Of a DNA stretch of 64,000 nucleotides, positions 25,507 through 34,962 are shown piece by piece (positions within the stretch are counted from its first letter, which is position 1; every line of letters starts with the position of its first letter). Made by a program: the position numbers and the translations under genes. The stretch comes from an uncultured Roseburia sp. (lineage in GTDB: Bacteria; Bacillota; Clostridia; Lachnospirales; Lachnospiraceae), in assembly GCA_934309475.1 (NCBI GenBank), contig CAKRDK010000004.1, positions 68,820 to 132,819 of the forward strand, read 5' to 3'. The notes under the pieces were generated by a model that saw only the letters and a program-made list of their open reading frames with translations, was not told the DNA's origin and did not search any database.

Positions 25507-25698
25507 TTAAACATCCTGCACAGATGAACCTCGACTTCCATCTGGCATAACATAATAACCATCTTGAATCTCTTTAATTCCACCACCAAAGTACCAACCA
25601 TTAGCCTCAACAAAATCAATGAATTTTTCCCAAAATTCATCTTCTGTTACCTCTGGAGATACTTCAATGCAACCGTTTATTTCAAATTCTTTTTCCAT
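25507..25698 (-). CDS. Small acidic protein of unknown function, 63 residues
   Basis: An ATG with GGAG six bases upstream opens a 63-residue frame. The protein is acidic and compact, with a predicted strand-helix-strand pattern: EINGCIEVS, then the amphipathic helix EDEFWEKFIDFVEANGW, then FGGGIKEIQDGYYVMP. Short proteins with this NGW-FGGG pattern seem to recur in clostridia, but I can name no function. It has its own terminator and lies between the RNA candidate and the rhomboid-like gene, read in the same direction as the latter. Confidence 0.65.
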   Translation of the reverse strand: MEKEFEINGCIEVSPEVTEDEFWEKFIDFVEANGWYFGGGIKEIQDGYYVMPDGSRGSSVQDV

Positions 25699-25805
25699 AT
25701 GTGTCTCCGCTTATTCCAACCTTCCCAATTTCTTTAAAATTAGAAATCTTCACATTCTGCCTACTATTGTCGCTGTAAATTTTCTTCTATTTCTGCCACT
25801 TATTT

Positions 25806-26651
25806 TTACATTCTCCGCTTATGCTGGTGCGTAAACAAATGATCCTGGCAATACTCATAATTGCCCTCACATTTCGAGCAGAAACGGAATTCTAAGTTCG
25901 GGTCATCTAACTCTGTTCTTCCGCATACGGCGCATTTGTGCTTGGTAATGCCGGAACCCGGTCTCGGCTCACGCATCTGTGCCTTAAACTGCTGTCTGCG
26001 GTGCATTTCATGCGGTGCATAGCGCTTGTAATTTCTCGTTGAGAAAAAGAAAATCAAAAAGTTCAGTAACGACATCACGATTACCATTCTTCCGCCCCAG
26101 CCGGAACCAATAAACTGGAATAAAATCATAACTGCATATACGATGGCAAGCCATTTCATCCGAATCGGGATAATGAAGTACAGCATGACCTGCATATCCG
26201 GATACATCAGCGCAAACGCGAGGAAAATAGACATATTAATATAGTATGTCGTGATGGAACTGCCCAGCAAATAGGATGTTCCTGTCATCGCATAGAGAAT
26301 ACCGTAAAGCAAAAAGGCTCCGAGTGCCGTAAAAAGGATTCCTCCAAAAATATACACATTATAACGGAAGGTTCCCCATGTACGCTCCAAACTCTGTCCA
26401 AGCTGATAGTAAAACAACATCATAATCAGCGCAAAGAAAAAGTTCGTTGTCTCAGGCACTAAAATCCATGTAAAGAGTCTCCAGATTTGTCCGTGTAACA
26501 CATAATAAGGTTCCAATGTCAGATAATTTAAAATCGCAGGACTCACAAAATTTAAAATACATCCCGCACCATATCCCATTACCAAAAACATTGTCAAATT
26601 TGAAATTGCAAATCTTCCAAACTTGCGTTCTAATTTATTCAACCAGTTCAT
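25806..26651 (-). CDS. Rhomboid-fold membrane protein with C-terminal zinc ribbon, likely inactive as protease
   Basis: A 281-residue protein with about six membrane helices (roughly 15-205) arranged like a rhomboid: HGQIWRLFTWILVP in the first loop, then SLERTWGTFRYNVYIFGG. The GxSG serine motif and the partner His are not present. The equivalent region reads TTYYINMSIFLAFALM. A soluble tail (about 240-281) carries CAVCG, CSKC and a Cys/His cluster (CQDHLFTHQH), which looks like a zinc ribbon. This suggests a rhomboid pseudoprotease or a substrate-binding relative. Function is unknown. It has its own promoter. Confidence 0.75.
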   Translation of the reverse strand: MNWLNKLERKFGRFAISNLTMFLVMGYGAGCILNFVSPAILNYLTLEPYYVLHGQIWRLFTWILVPETTNFFFALIMMLFYYQLGQSLERTWGTFRYNVYIFGGILFTALGAFLLYGILYAMTGTSYLLGSSITTYYINMSIFLAFALMYPDMQVMLYFIIPIRMKWLAIVYAVMILFQFIGSGWGGRMVIVMSLLNFLIFFFSTRNYKRYAPHEMHRRQQFKAQMREPRPGSGITKHKCAVCGRTELDDPNLEFRFCSKCEGNYEYCQDHLFTHQHKRRM

Positions 26652-26721
26652 ATACTGCTCCTATCTCTCCTATCTTTTCATCCAAATTCGTGCTTTCTCT
26701 TTCCTATCAAAGCACGTTTCA

Positions 26722-26750
26722 AGTATATTATTTGCCATTCTCTTTGTCAA
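26722..26750 (-). promoter_or_regulatory. Promoter of the rhomboid-like gene
   Basis: On the minus strand, a consensus TTGACA (26750-26745), a 17-base spacer and TATACT (26727-26722). It is divergent from the activase promoter. Confidence 0.8.
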
Positions 26751-26801
26751 CGAAACCGTGCTATCTTCACAAAAAGTTTAGATTTTTCGGTAATTTTAAC
26801 G

Positions 26802-26830
26802 TTGTGTTTTGTTTTTTCCTGTCGTATAAT
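26802..26830 (+). promoter_or_regulatory. Promoter of the giant activase gene
   Basis: TTGTGT (26802-26807), a 17-base spacer and consensus TATAAT (26825-26830). The leader is about 115 bases and contains an AT-rich hairpin, AAAAGTT with AACTTTT followed by T (26904-26930), of possible attenuator type. Confidence 0.7.
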
Positions 26831-26952
26831 GTAGACTGCTTAACGTTTGCACCTATATATATTAATGAAAGAAATATTTTTCTGCAAATTGTTTACGACA
26901 TGGAAAAGTTGAATCAAAAAACTTTTTTGTCATATATATTTTGGGAAAGGAT

Positions 26953-29900
26953 ATGATTACAACCATGGAAAATAATAAGCTACATAAACTTGGAATTGAT
27001 ATTGGTTCCACAACCGTAAAAATTGCCGTTCTAGACGAACAGGACAACCTTCTGTTTTCTGACTACGAACGTCATTTTGCAAATATACGTGAAACACTTT
27101 CTGATTTGATTCAAAAAGCATTTGACAAACTTGGCGAGCGAAATGTTGCACCTATGATTACAGGTTCCGGCGGACTTACGTTAGCCAGACATTTAGGAGT
27201 ACCTTTCGTGCAGGAAGTTATCTCTGTTTCTACAGCCTTACAGCACTATGCTCCGCAGACCGATGTTGCCATTGAGCTTGGTGGAGAAGATGCTAAAATT
27301 ATCTACTTCGAAGGTGGAAACGTCGAACAGCGTATGAATGGTATCTGCGCCGGCGGTACCGGCTCTTTTATCGACCAGATGGCATCCCTGATTCAGACGG
27401 ATGCAACCGGATTAAATGAATATGCGAAAAATTACAAAGCAATCTATCCGATTGCTGCCCGCTGCGGTGTGTTCGCCAAAACGGACATCCAGCCTTTAAT
27501 CAATGAAGGAGCAACCAGGGAAGATTTGTCTGCCTCTATTTTTCAGGCGGTCGTCAACCAGACCATCAGTGGACTTGCCTGCGGTAAACCAATCCGCGGA
27601 CACGTTGCTTTCTTAGGCGGTCCGCTTCACTTTTTATCTGAATTGAAGGCAGCTTTTATCCGTACCTTAAACTTAGATGATGAGCACGCTATCACACCGG
27701 ACAACTCCCATCTTTTTGCTGCAATCGGATCTGCTTTGAATTATAAAGAAGATGTTACTACAACATTAGGTGAGTTGATAGACAAGCTCTCTTCTGACAT
27801 TCACATGGAATTTGAGGTTGCCCGTTTAGACCCGCTTTTCAAAGACCAGACAGAATATGACGCTTTCCGCGCCCGCCATGACGGCCACAATGTAAAATCC
27901 GCCGATTTGGCAACTTACGAGGGTAATTGCTATCTCGGTATCGACGGTGGTTCGACAACAACAAAGATTGCGTTAGTCGGCGAGGACGGTTCCCTTTTGT
28001 ACTCTTTCTACAGCAGCAACAACGGAAGTCTTTTATCTACAACCGTAAATGCTATTAAAGACCTCTACGCACAGCTGCCGGAAAAAGCACACATCGTCCA
28101 CTCCTGTTCTACCGGTTACGGCGAAGCACTTTTAAAAGCTGCGCTGCAGTTAGATGACGGCGAAGTTGAGACCGTTGCGCATTTCTATGCTGCCGCCTTC
28201 TTCGACCCGGAAGTAGACTGTATCCTTGACATCGGTGGTCAGGATATGAAATGCATCAAAATCAAGAACCAGACGGTCGACAGCGTCCAGCTAAACGAAG
28301 CCTGCTCTTCCGGCTGTGGTTCCTTTATCGAGACTTTCGCAAAATCACTTAACTTTTCCGTACAGGATTTTGCAAAAGAAGCTCTGTTTGCACAGAACCC
28401 GATTGACCTTGGAACCCGCTGTACCGTATTTATGAATTCGAAAGTAAAACAGGCGCAGAAGGAAGGTGCTTCCGTTGCGGACATCTCTGCCGGACTTGCC
28501 TACTCCGTTATCAAGAATGCCCTGTTTAAAGTTATCAAACTTTCCGATGCAAGCGAACTCGGCAAAAACATCGTCGTACAGGGTGGTACGTTCTACAACG
28601 ATGCCGTACTTCGAAGCTTTGAGAAAATCTCAGGCTGTGAATGTGTACGTCCTGATATTGCAGGAATCATGGGAGCTTTCGGTGCCGCTTTAATCGCAAA
28701 AGAACGCCATGAGGCAGGTTATCAGACAAGCATGCTCTCCATCGAAGAAATTAAGGCTTTAACTTTTGACACGAAGCTGACAAGATGCCAAGGCTGTACG
28801 AACCATTGCCTTTTGACAATCAACCGCTTCTCCGGCAACCGTCATTACATTACCGGTAACCGTTGTGAGCGTGGACTTGGAAAAGAGAAAAACAAAGAAA
28901 ATATTCCGAACTTATTTGAATACAAAAACAAACGTATTTTTGACTACGCACCACTGACTGCCGAGGAAGCAACCCGCGGTTCTGTCGGTATCCCGCGTGT
29001 CTTAAATATGTATGAAAATTACCCGTTCTGGGCAACTTTCTTTACCAAATTAGGCTTCCAGGTGGTATTATCCCCACAGTCTACCCGTAAGATTTACGAA
29101 CTTGGTATCGAGAGTATCCCAAGCGAATCGGAGTGTTATCCTGCAAAATTAGCACATGGACATGTGACATGGCTGATTCATCAGAATGTGGATTTCATCT
29201 TCTACCCTTGTATCCCATACGAGCGTAACGAATTTCCGGATTCTAACAACCATTACAACTGTCCTATCGTTACTTCCTATGCGGAAAATATCAAAAATAA
29301 CGTGGACGAAATCACAAGCGGACAGATGCGCTTTTTAAATCCGTTTATGTCCTTTGCAAGTGAAGAAACGCTTTCTTCCCAGCTTGTCAAGACTTTCACA
29401 AAGGAATTTGCCATCCCGGAATCCGAGATTCGCGATGCTGTCTCCGAAGGCTGGAAAGAACTTGCCGTTGTAAGAATGGAAATGCATAAAAAAGGTGAGG
29501 AAGTCTTAAAATATATGGAAGAGACCGGAAAACGAGGCATTGTCCTTGCAGGCCGTCCTTACCATATTGACCCGGAAATCAACCACGGTATTCCTGAGCT
29601 GATTAATTCTTACGGAATTGCTGTATTGACGGAGGATTCCATCTCCCATTTACAGGAAGTAGAACGCCCGTTGATTGTTATGGACCAGTGGATGTACCAC
29701 TCCCGTCTGTATGCAGCCGCAAACTATGTCAAGACCAGAGATGACCTCGACCTCATCCAGTTGAACTCCTTTGGCTGCGGATTAGATGCTGTTACAACAG
29801 ACTGTGTCAACGATATTCTGACAAAATCAGGCAAGATTTATACCTGCTTAAAGATTGACGAGGTCAACAACTTAGGTGCCGCGAGAATCCGAATCCGTTC

Positions 29901-31218
29901 CCTTCTCTCCGCAATCCGCGTCAGAGAAAAGAAACAGATGAAACGTGACATTGTTCCGGCTAACTACAACCGTGTTGTATTTACCGAGGAGATGCGTAAA
30001 AACTACACCGTCCTCTGCCCGCAGATGTCACCGATTCACTTCGAATTATTAGAACCAGCATTCCAGACAGCAGGTTATAACCTTGTCGTTCCGGATGTTC
30101 CGGCGCGTACCTGCGTGGATGTCGGCTTGAAATTTGTAAATAACGATGCATGTTATCCATCACTTATTGTAGTCGGACAGTTGATGAGTGCTGTCATGTC
30201 CGGGGATTATGATATGAAAAAGACGGCCATCTTAATCTCCCAGACCGGTGGCGGATGCCGTGCAAGTAACTATATCGGCTTTATCCGTCGTGCCTTAGAA
30301 AAAGCAGGTTACCCGGATGTTCCGGTTATCTCCATCAACTTAAGCGGTCTTGAGAAGAACCCGGGATTCAAACTGACTCCTGCTTTAATCCAGCATGGAC
30401 TTTACGCTCTAGAGTTCGGAGACATCTTCATGCGCTGTCTCTACCGTGTACGTCCGTATGAAGCAGTTCCGGGCTCTGCAAATGCACTGCATGAGAAATG
30501 GAAGAAAAAAGTCATCGCCTTCATCTCCCAGGATAAGGTTTTATCCCACCGCAAATACAAGCAGATGTGCCGTGAAATCATCCGTGATTTCGATAATCTG
30601 CCAATGCTCGACGTCAAGAAACCTCGTGTCGGTGTCGTCGGCGAGATTTTAGTAAAATTCTTACCGGCTGCGAACAACTATCTGGTAGAACTGCTGGAAT
30701 CAGAGGGCGCAGAGGCGGTTGTTCCTGATTTGACGGACTTCTTGCTCTACTGCTTCTACAATACCGGGTTTAAGGCAGATAACCTCGGTATGAGCAAGAA
30801 ATCAAAGACGGTCGGCCGTATGGGAATCAAATTCTTTGAGTGGTTGAGAAGTGCCGCAAGAGATGAATTTGAAAAGAGTAAACATTTCGATGCACCAGCC
30901 CATATCGACAGCCTTGCTGCTTACGCAAAAGACATCGTCTCCTGTGGTAACCAGACCGGTGAAGGATGGTTCTTAACCGGAGAAATGTTAGAACTGATTC
31001 ACACCGGAACCAGCAACATCGTATGTACACAGCCTTTCGGTTGTTTACCTAACCACGTAGTTGGAAAAGGTGTCATCAAAGAACTTCGCCACCGCTACCC
31101 GCTGTCTAACATTGTAGCCATCGACTACGATCCGGGTGCAAGTGAAGTAAACCAGTTGAACCGAATTAAATTAATGCTCTCCACTGCAAATAAAAACCTT
31201 GCAAAAGATGCTAAATAA
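26953..31218 (+). CDS. Giant acyl-CoA dehydratase activase-type protein (two ASKHA ATPase domains plus HgdB-like domains)
   Basis: About 1421 residues. Domain order: ASKHA ATPase of the BadF/HgdC class (about 10-270, [14 protein letters not shown], with cluster cysteines in CAGGTGSF and ARCGVF); a second copy (about 325-600, [28 protein letters not shown]); a Cys-rich segment (CQGCTNHC); then DUF2229 and HgdB-like regions (about 690-1400, [22 protein letters not shown]). HgdC-type activases use ATP to push low-potential electrons from a bridging [4Fe-4S] cluster into 2-hydroxyacyl-CoA dehydratases or double-cubane cluster proteins. This fusion would hold both partners in one chain. Its substrate is not known. 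The start may be ATG 26953 or 26965. AAAGGA lies between TTG 26941 and the first ATG. Confidence 0.85.
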   Translation: MITTMENNKLHKLGIDIGSTTVKIAVLDEQDNLLFSDYERHFANIRETLSDLIQKAFDKLGERNVAPMITGSGGLTLARHLGVPFVQEVISVSTALQHYAPQTDVAIELGGEDAKIIYFEGGNVEQRMNGICAGGTGSFIDQMASLIQTDATGLNEYAKNYKAIYPIAARCGVFAKTDIQPLINEGATREDLSASIFQAVVNQTISGLACGKPIRGHVAFLGGPLHFLSELKAAFIRTLNLDDEHAITPDNSHLFAAIGSALNYKEDVTTTLGELIDKLSSDIHMEFEVARLDPLFKDQTEYDAFRARHDGHNVKSADLATYEGNCYLGIDGGSTTTKIALVGEDGSLLYSFYSSNNGSLLSTTVNAIKDLYAQLPEKAHIVHSCSTGYGEALLKAALQLDDGEVETVAHFYAAAFFDPEVDCILDIGGQDMKCIKIKNQTVDSVQLNEACSSGCGSFIETFAKSLNFSVQDFAKEALFAQNPIDLGTRCTVFMNSKVKQAQKEGASVADISAGLAYSVIKNALFKVIKLSDASELGKNIVVQGGTFYNDAVLRSFEKISGCECVRPDIAGIMGAFGAALIAKERHEAGYQTSMLSIEEIKALTFDTKLTRCQGCTNHCLLTINRFSGNRHYITGNRCERGLGKEKNKENIPNLFEYKNKRIFDYAPLTAEEATRGSVGIPRVLNMYENYPFWATFFTKLGFQVVLSPQSTRKIYELGIESIPSESECYPAKLAHGHVTWLIHQNVDFIFYPCIPYERNEFPDSNNHYNCPIVTSYAENIKNNVDEITSGQMRFLNPFMSFASEETLSSQLVKTFTKEFAIPESEIRDAVSEGWKELAVVRMEMHKKGEEVLKYMEETGKRGIVLAGRPYHIDPEINHGIPELINSYGIAVLTEDSISHLQEVERPLIVMDQWMYHSRLYAAANYVKTRDDLDLIQLNSFGCGLDAVTTDCVNDILTKSGKIYTCLKIDEVNNLGAARIRIRSLLSAIRVREKKQMKRDIVPANYNRVVFTEEMRKNYTVLCPQMSPIHFELLEPAFQTAGYNLVVPDVPARTCVDVGLKFVNNDACYPSLIVVGQLMSAVMSGDYDMKKTAILISQTGGGCRASNYIGFIRRALEKAGYPDVPVISINLSGLEKNPGFKLTPALIQHGLYALEFGDIFMRCLYRVRPYEAVPGSANALHEKWKKKVIAFISQDKVLSHRKYKQMCREIIRDFDNLPMLDVKKPRVGVVGEILVKFLPAANNYLVELLESEGAEAVVPDLTDFLLYCFYNTGFKADNLGMSKKSKTVGRMGIKFFEWLRSAARDEFEKSKHFDAPAHIDSLAAYAKDIVSCGNQTGEGWFLTGEMLELIHTGTSNIVCTQPFGCLPNHVVGKGVIKELRHRYPLSNIVAIDYDPGASEVNQLNRIKLMLSTANKNLAKDAK

Positions 31219-31227
31219 ATCTATTTC

Positions 31228-31264
31228 AAAAGGGGGGTGTGCCATTCCGGCACACCCCCTTTTT
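31228..31264 (+). terminator. Terminator of the activase gene
   Basis: GGGGGTGTGCC (31233-31243) pairs with GGCACACCCCC (31249-31259) around ATTCC, flanked by A4 and T5. Very stable, and usable from the convergent gene side as well. Confidence 0.9.
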
Positions 31265-31307
31265 CGATAACGGTTCCTGCTTTTCTATTCTTATCTGCTC
31301 CAAGAGC

Positions 31308-34127
31308 CTATTTATTATTTTTATACCCACATTCCGGACAGACACTTCCACCCTTATAAACATGACCACAGCGGAAACAGCAGATGGTATCATGCTTTTC
31401 TTTTGCAAGATACTCTAACTTCCGCGATTCCGGTTTTTCCTGCAGATAGCGGATAAACTCCGCTAAAACCTGTGCCCATTTTTTGATTTCATCATTGCCA
31501 ACTGCATACGGAATCTTTAACTTTGCTCCGTTTTTTTGCTCTAACCAGATCCCCCTGTTCAGAAGACCGGTCGATGACTTTACGCTTTTTATGCTCTGGA
31601 TTGGCGCATAGTAGGCATTTAACAGCGTACTCACAAAAATATGCTCCGGTGTTAAAATCATGCCCTCCTTGCCGCTCTGGCTGCGCGAGGTATCCACCAC
31701 AAGAATCGGATACTCAAAAAGTCCACGGTTGCCGGCATAGGTACCGAGTGCATAATCAATGACCGCCGTCTCTTCCGGCTTCGCTGTCTTCATCAATACT
31801 CTCCGTGCCGGGTAAAAATGATGCCGTTCATTCTCCTGAATCTTTCCTGCCAGATCATCCTGAAATTTTCGAACCAGCGATTCACACTCATCTGTTTTTA
31901 TCTTGGCAAGCCGCTTTGAGAGCATCTCAAGCGCATTTGTCTTTAACTCCGGAAGAAAATCTCCGTCTGCAATCTGCTCATAGGCATCCGCCGTCTCATC
32001 AAAATCTTTGTGTAAGACATCGCCACAGATTTCATCAATTGCCTTCTGGTCAATCTCTTCTAATTTTGCCGTCAAATCCTCCAGATACGGTGCCATCGTC
32101 TCCGGCTCAAAATCCGCTTCCTCCATGCGTTTCATGAGGTCTGTCAAATCGCTCCTTGTCTGCTTTCTCGCGCGTTTTACCATGTTTGCAGCTTCCTGTC
32201 CTTCTGCCTCCTCACGACGCAGGGCAAGCTCTTTCTCATACGGCGCTAAGTCAACATCCTCGTAGCTTCTGATTTTTTTCATGAAAATCTTAAACTGCTT
32301 CCTTTCCATATGCGGCGACATCTGTTCGACAAGACCTGCCACTTCCTGTTCCCCTGCCTCCGCGAGCCAGTGGCGCAGTTTTGACAAAAGTGGCTGCTTC
32401 TTCTCCTCCTCCACATCGGCCTGTTCCACTTCTTCGAGCACACGATGGATGACGGCATAATTTTTCCCTTCTGCCGCTTTCACCTTTTCGTGTAATTGCG
32501 CAAAACGCTCCTGCTCCTCCGCCTTCTTTATCTCAGAAAGAAGATAATGTCTGGTCTGGTCCGTAATCTGCTTTTCTTTTTGAATCTGGTCTTTCAGTTC
32601 ACGGCGCTGCCGCTCTGAAAGTCTGTCCCAGATAGAAAGTCTCTTTCGAAACTGCTCGACCTTTTCGACACTTTCATGGTTGTTCTCAAAAATCTCTTCC
32701 CCTGCCTGTACGGTCTCTCTCTCTAATGCAGCAAACTTCTCTTCGCGCTCCCGCTGCAGCTTTTCTTCCTTATGCATCTGAATTCCAGAACGTATCTTTT
32801 CCGGTTTTTCGGTCTTATAGGCAGCTATATGCGGTGCCGGTTCTGCATGTTTTTTATTTGCCAAAATGGCTTTCTCTGTACCGGACTGTGATGATTTCTG
32901 CGCCCTTTCTGCGTCTTCCACATGCTGTTCTCTCTCCACGGATGTCTTCTGTTCCGGTGCACGCCCGCTGTCCGCCTCATGTTCCTTTTGCTCACGGCGC
33001 TGTTCTAAGAAATGCTGAATCTGTCTTTCATGGTCTTTTAACAGGATATCCGGATAAAATCCTTCTTCAATGCGCGCCAGAAAGCGGTCTAACTCCCGCT
33101 CCGGCATATCACGCAGTCTGCGGCAGAGTGCTTCCATCTGCACCCATGCCTCGTCTGCATTTCGAAATTCTTCGTTTTCATTGTCCCCGCATTTCCTGCG
33201 TTCTTCCTGCTTCTTTTCCCTATCATGTTCAACTGCATACTCATTGTAGTTGTAATTTGATACGCGGTCTCCGTTTTCTCCTAACAGTTCCAGATAATCC
33301 TCATAAGCCACACGGTCTCCGCCGAAATCCATCTCGTAGATGCTGCCCTCTTTTAAAAGGTGATGCGGACGCGGTGTGTAGAAACAGTTGCAGTTGTCAC
33401 ATGCGTAAGCCCTTGCCAGATACACGGAACCTTCCTCTGTCTCGACTTTCTGCTCTTTTCCTACCGGATAGACTACCATGTGAAGCTTTTCCCCACATTC
33501 CGGGCAAAGATAACCGACCAGATAAAAATTATGTCCCAAACGCTCCTGCTGCCGCTCCTCTAACGTCGTATCCGCTTTTGCAAACTTTCGGGTCTGCTTT
33601 TTCCAAATCAGCTTATGCCACAGGCTCTGCTCCTGTTCTTCCTCTGCCACTTCCTCGTCAGCCGGCTTGTCTGCCGCCTCGATGACAATCTGAACCATCT
33701 CCTCGTAAGTAAGGCGGATTCCCTCCTTAAAAAAGCGGTAATTTTCTTTTGTATAGCCCGGTTCAATGTGATATTCCCGCAGGATTCCGCTAAAAATGTA
33801 ATTTAACTGCTGGTAATCCTGCTCCACCTTTATCCCCTTGATTGCGCCCCATTTTCCGAACGCATACAATATCATATTGATAATGTTTTGTAACTTTGGA
33901 TAATCTTCTATCTTTAAAATCTGCTCCGGCTGTATCGGAAGCTCTATAATATTCGATACTACTTTTCGATTTTCGAAATTAAAAAAAAGGGAGCGCACTT
34001 CTCCCTGTAAAATCAGATAATTATCAATCACAACAAAGCGTCCGTTCCATTTCACACGCTCTCCCATGGTATGAATCAGTTTCTCGTATGTATTTTTCAA
34101 TTCGTTGTTTGCCTGAAGGATAATCAA
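31308..34127 (-). CDS. Unknown 939-residue protein: two zinc ribbons, long coiled coil, PH-like C-terminal domain
   Basis: I do not recognise this protein. The N-terminal ~165 residues form a mixed alpha/beta domain. A zinc ribbon follows (CPECG then CDNC, about 205-245). A very long, Glu/Lys/Arg/Gln-rich helical region (about 300-780) looks like a coiled coil. The C-terminal part (about 800-900) has short strands (HIFVSTLLNAYYAPI, GIWLEQKNGAKLKIPY) like a bacterial PH-type domain, and the last 25 residues are a second ribbon (CFRCG, CPECG). There is no signal or membrane segment. TTG 34127 is taken as start because GAGGTGG lies five bases upstream. The GTG at 34136 overlaps that site. A 17-bp palindrome lies 50 bases upstream. 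It may be a scaffold, but no function is claimed. Confidence 0.8.
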   Translation of the reverse strand: MIILQANNELKNTYEKLIHTMGERVKWNGRFVVIDNYLILQGEVRSLFFNFENRKVVSNIIELPIQPEQILKIEDYPKLQNIINMILYAFGKWGAIKGIKVEQDYQQLNYIFSGILREYHIEPGYTKENYRFFKEGIRLTYEEMVQIVIEAADKPADEEVAEEEQEQSLWHKLIWKKQTRKFAKADTTLEERQQERLGHNFYLVGYLCPECGEKLHMVVYPVGKEQKVETEEGSVYLARAYACDNCNCFYTPRPHHLLKEGSIYEMDFGGDRVAYEDYLELLGENGDRVSNYNYNEYAVEHDREKKQEERRKCGDNENEEFRNADEAWVQMEALCRRLRDMPERELDRFLARIEEGFYPDILLKDHERQIQHFLEQRREQKEHEADSGRAPEQKTSVEREQHVEDAERAQKSSQSGTEKAILANKKHAEPAPHIAAYKTEKPEKIRSGIQMHKEEKLQREREEKFAALERETVQAGEEIFENNHESVEKVEQFRKRLSIWDRLSERQRRELKDQIQKEKQITDQTRHYLLSEIKKAEEQERFAQLHEKVKAAEGKNYAVIHRVLEEVEQADVEEEKKQPLLSKLRHWLAEAGEQEVAGLVEQMSPHMERKQFKIFMKKIRSYEDVDLAPYEKELALRREEAEGQEAANMVKRARKQTRSDLTDLMKRMEEADFEPETMAPYLEDLTAKLEEIDQKAIDEICGDVLHKDFDETADAYEQIADGDFLPELKTNALEMLSKRLAKIKTDECESLVRKFQDDLAGKIQENERHHFYPARRVLMKTAKPEETAVIDYALGTYAGNRGLFEYPILVVDTSRSQSGKEGMILTPEHIFVSTLLNAYYAPIQSIKSVKSSTGLLNRGIWLEQKNGAKLKIPYAVGNDEIKKWAQVLAEFIRYLQEKPESRKLEYLAKEKHDTICCFRCGHVYKGGSVCPECGYKNNK

Positions 34128-34177
34128 AGATGCCACCTCATTTTCTTATGAATTCCAAATATAAGACCATCGTCCTA

Positions 34178-34194
34178 TGTGTTATTGTAACACA
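34178..34194. promoter_or_regulatory. Perfect palindrome upstream of the 939-residue gene
   Basis: TGTGTTA-TTG-TAACACA is a perfect 7-bp inverted repeat with a three-base centre. It is too short-looped for an efficient RNA hairpin and looks more like a protein operator. The binding protein is unknown. Confidence 0.45.
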
Positions 34195-34203
34195 AAAAGA
34201 ACC

Positions 34204-34238
34204 AAAAAAGAACACATGAAATCACTCCATGTGTTCTT
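34204..34238 (-). terminator. Terminator after the 118-residue gene
   Basis: On the minus strand, AGAACACATG pairs with CATGTGTTCT around a nine-base loop and ends in TTTTTTGG, 15 bases after the stop codon. Confidence 0.8.
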
Positions 34239-34251
34239 ACCATCTTATCTC

Positions 34252-34608
34252 TTATGCCGGGCTTTCACAGGTCTCATATCCTAAAGACGCAAACACTGCA
34301 GCTTCCTCTGGTGTGACCTTAATATACTCGCATGCCTCTTTCCTTTCCTCTGTGTTCTCTGCCATCTTTTTGAAAAAGTCAGCGAAATATTTTCCGCTCT
34401 CCCATTTCCATACAATCTGTCTGTCGTTTGTCGCGTCGTCCAGCTCCATGTAGCGGCTCAGACCACTCACAATCACAACTTCCTCCGTTGCTTTCTTTAA
34501 CAGCATGGTTGCGTGCTCACCGTGTGAGAGCACCATATACTCTTCACCATTACTGTAGATTAAATCTCCTGCATGTAAAATACTCTCTAATTTTTCATAT
34601 GTTTTCAT
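34252..34608 (-). CDS. Hypothetical 118-residue protein
   Basis: Not recognised. The N-terminal half is a compact beta-rich segment (GDLIYSNGEEYMVLSHGEHATMLL, quoted in part) that suggests a small SH3- or KOW-like barrel. The C-terminal half is helical and acidic (FFKKMAENTEERKE). AAAGGA lies ten bases ahead of the ATG, and the gene has its own terminator, so it is probably monocistronic. About 250 bases to its right contain no gene before the htpG control region. Confidence 0.6.
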   Translation of the reverse strand: MKTYEKLESILHAGDLIYSNGEEYMVLSHGEHATMLLKKATEEVVIVSGLSRYMELDDATNDRQIVWKWESGKYFADFFKKMAENTEERKEACEYIKVTPEEAAVFASLGYETCESPA

Positions 34609-34865
34609 ATCTGTAATTTCCTTTTCTCTTCTTTTTGCTTTCCCATTCTATCTATCCCGCATTTCATGGTCAATCTCTATTTTTTCTAAAAATTTCTCTT
34701 TTTTCCTGTACTTTTTTGACACATTTTTAACAAAGTCATTTTTCTCGTCAAAAATGCATCTTTTTTCCTAGTTTATAAAAAAACGTACGGACATTTTGCA
34801 CAAAGAGTTTATAAACTTTTTAGAATCCTGTAACCGCCTTATTTTATCGTGCTTTCCGCATTTTG

Positions 34866-34892
34866 TTAGCACTCATTTTAAAAGAGTGCTAA
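34866..34892. promoter_or_regulatory. CIRCE element (HrcA operator) upstream of htpG
   Basis: TTAGCACTC-N9-GAGTGCTAA is a perfect match to the CIRCE inverted repeat. HrcA binds it and represses heat-shock genes until unfolded protein load rises. The remaining part of the gap (34609-34865) is AT-rich with nothing else clear. Confidence 0.95.
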
Positions 34893-34899
34893 TTTTTTA

Positions 34900-34928
34900 T
34901 TGACTTTTTCATTTAGAGGTACTAATAT
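34900..34928 (+). promoter_or_regulatory. Promoter of htpG
   Basis: TTGACT (34900-34905), a 17-base spacer and TAATAT (34923-34928) directly follow CIRCE. A promoter upstream of CIRCE cannot be excluded, since CIRCE often lies downstream of the start point. Confidence 0.6.
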
Positions 34929-34962
34929 GGATTTTATCAGAGAAATAAAGGAGTGTTTTATT

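Noticed and set aside
32726..33685. Plus-strand frame of 319 codons, His/Pro/Leu-rich
   Set aside because: It is the antisense of the Glu/Lys-rich coiled coil of the 939-residue protein. No ribosome site or family motif.
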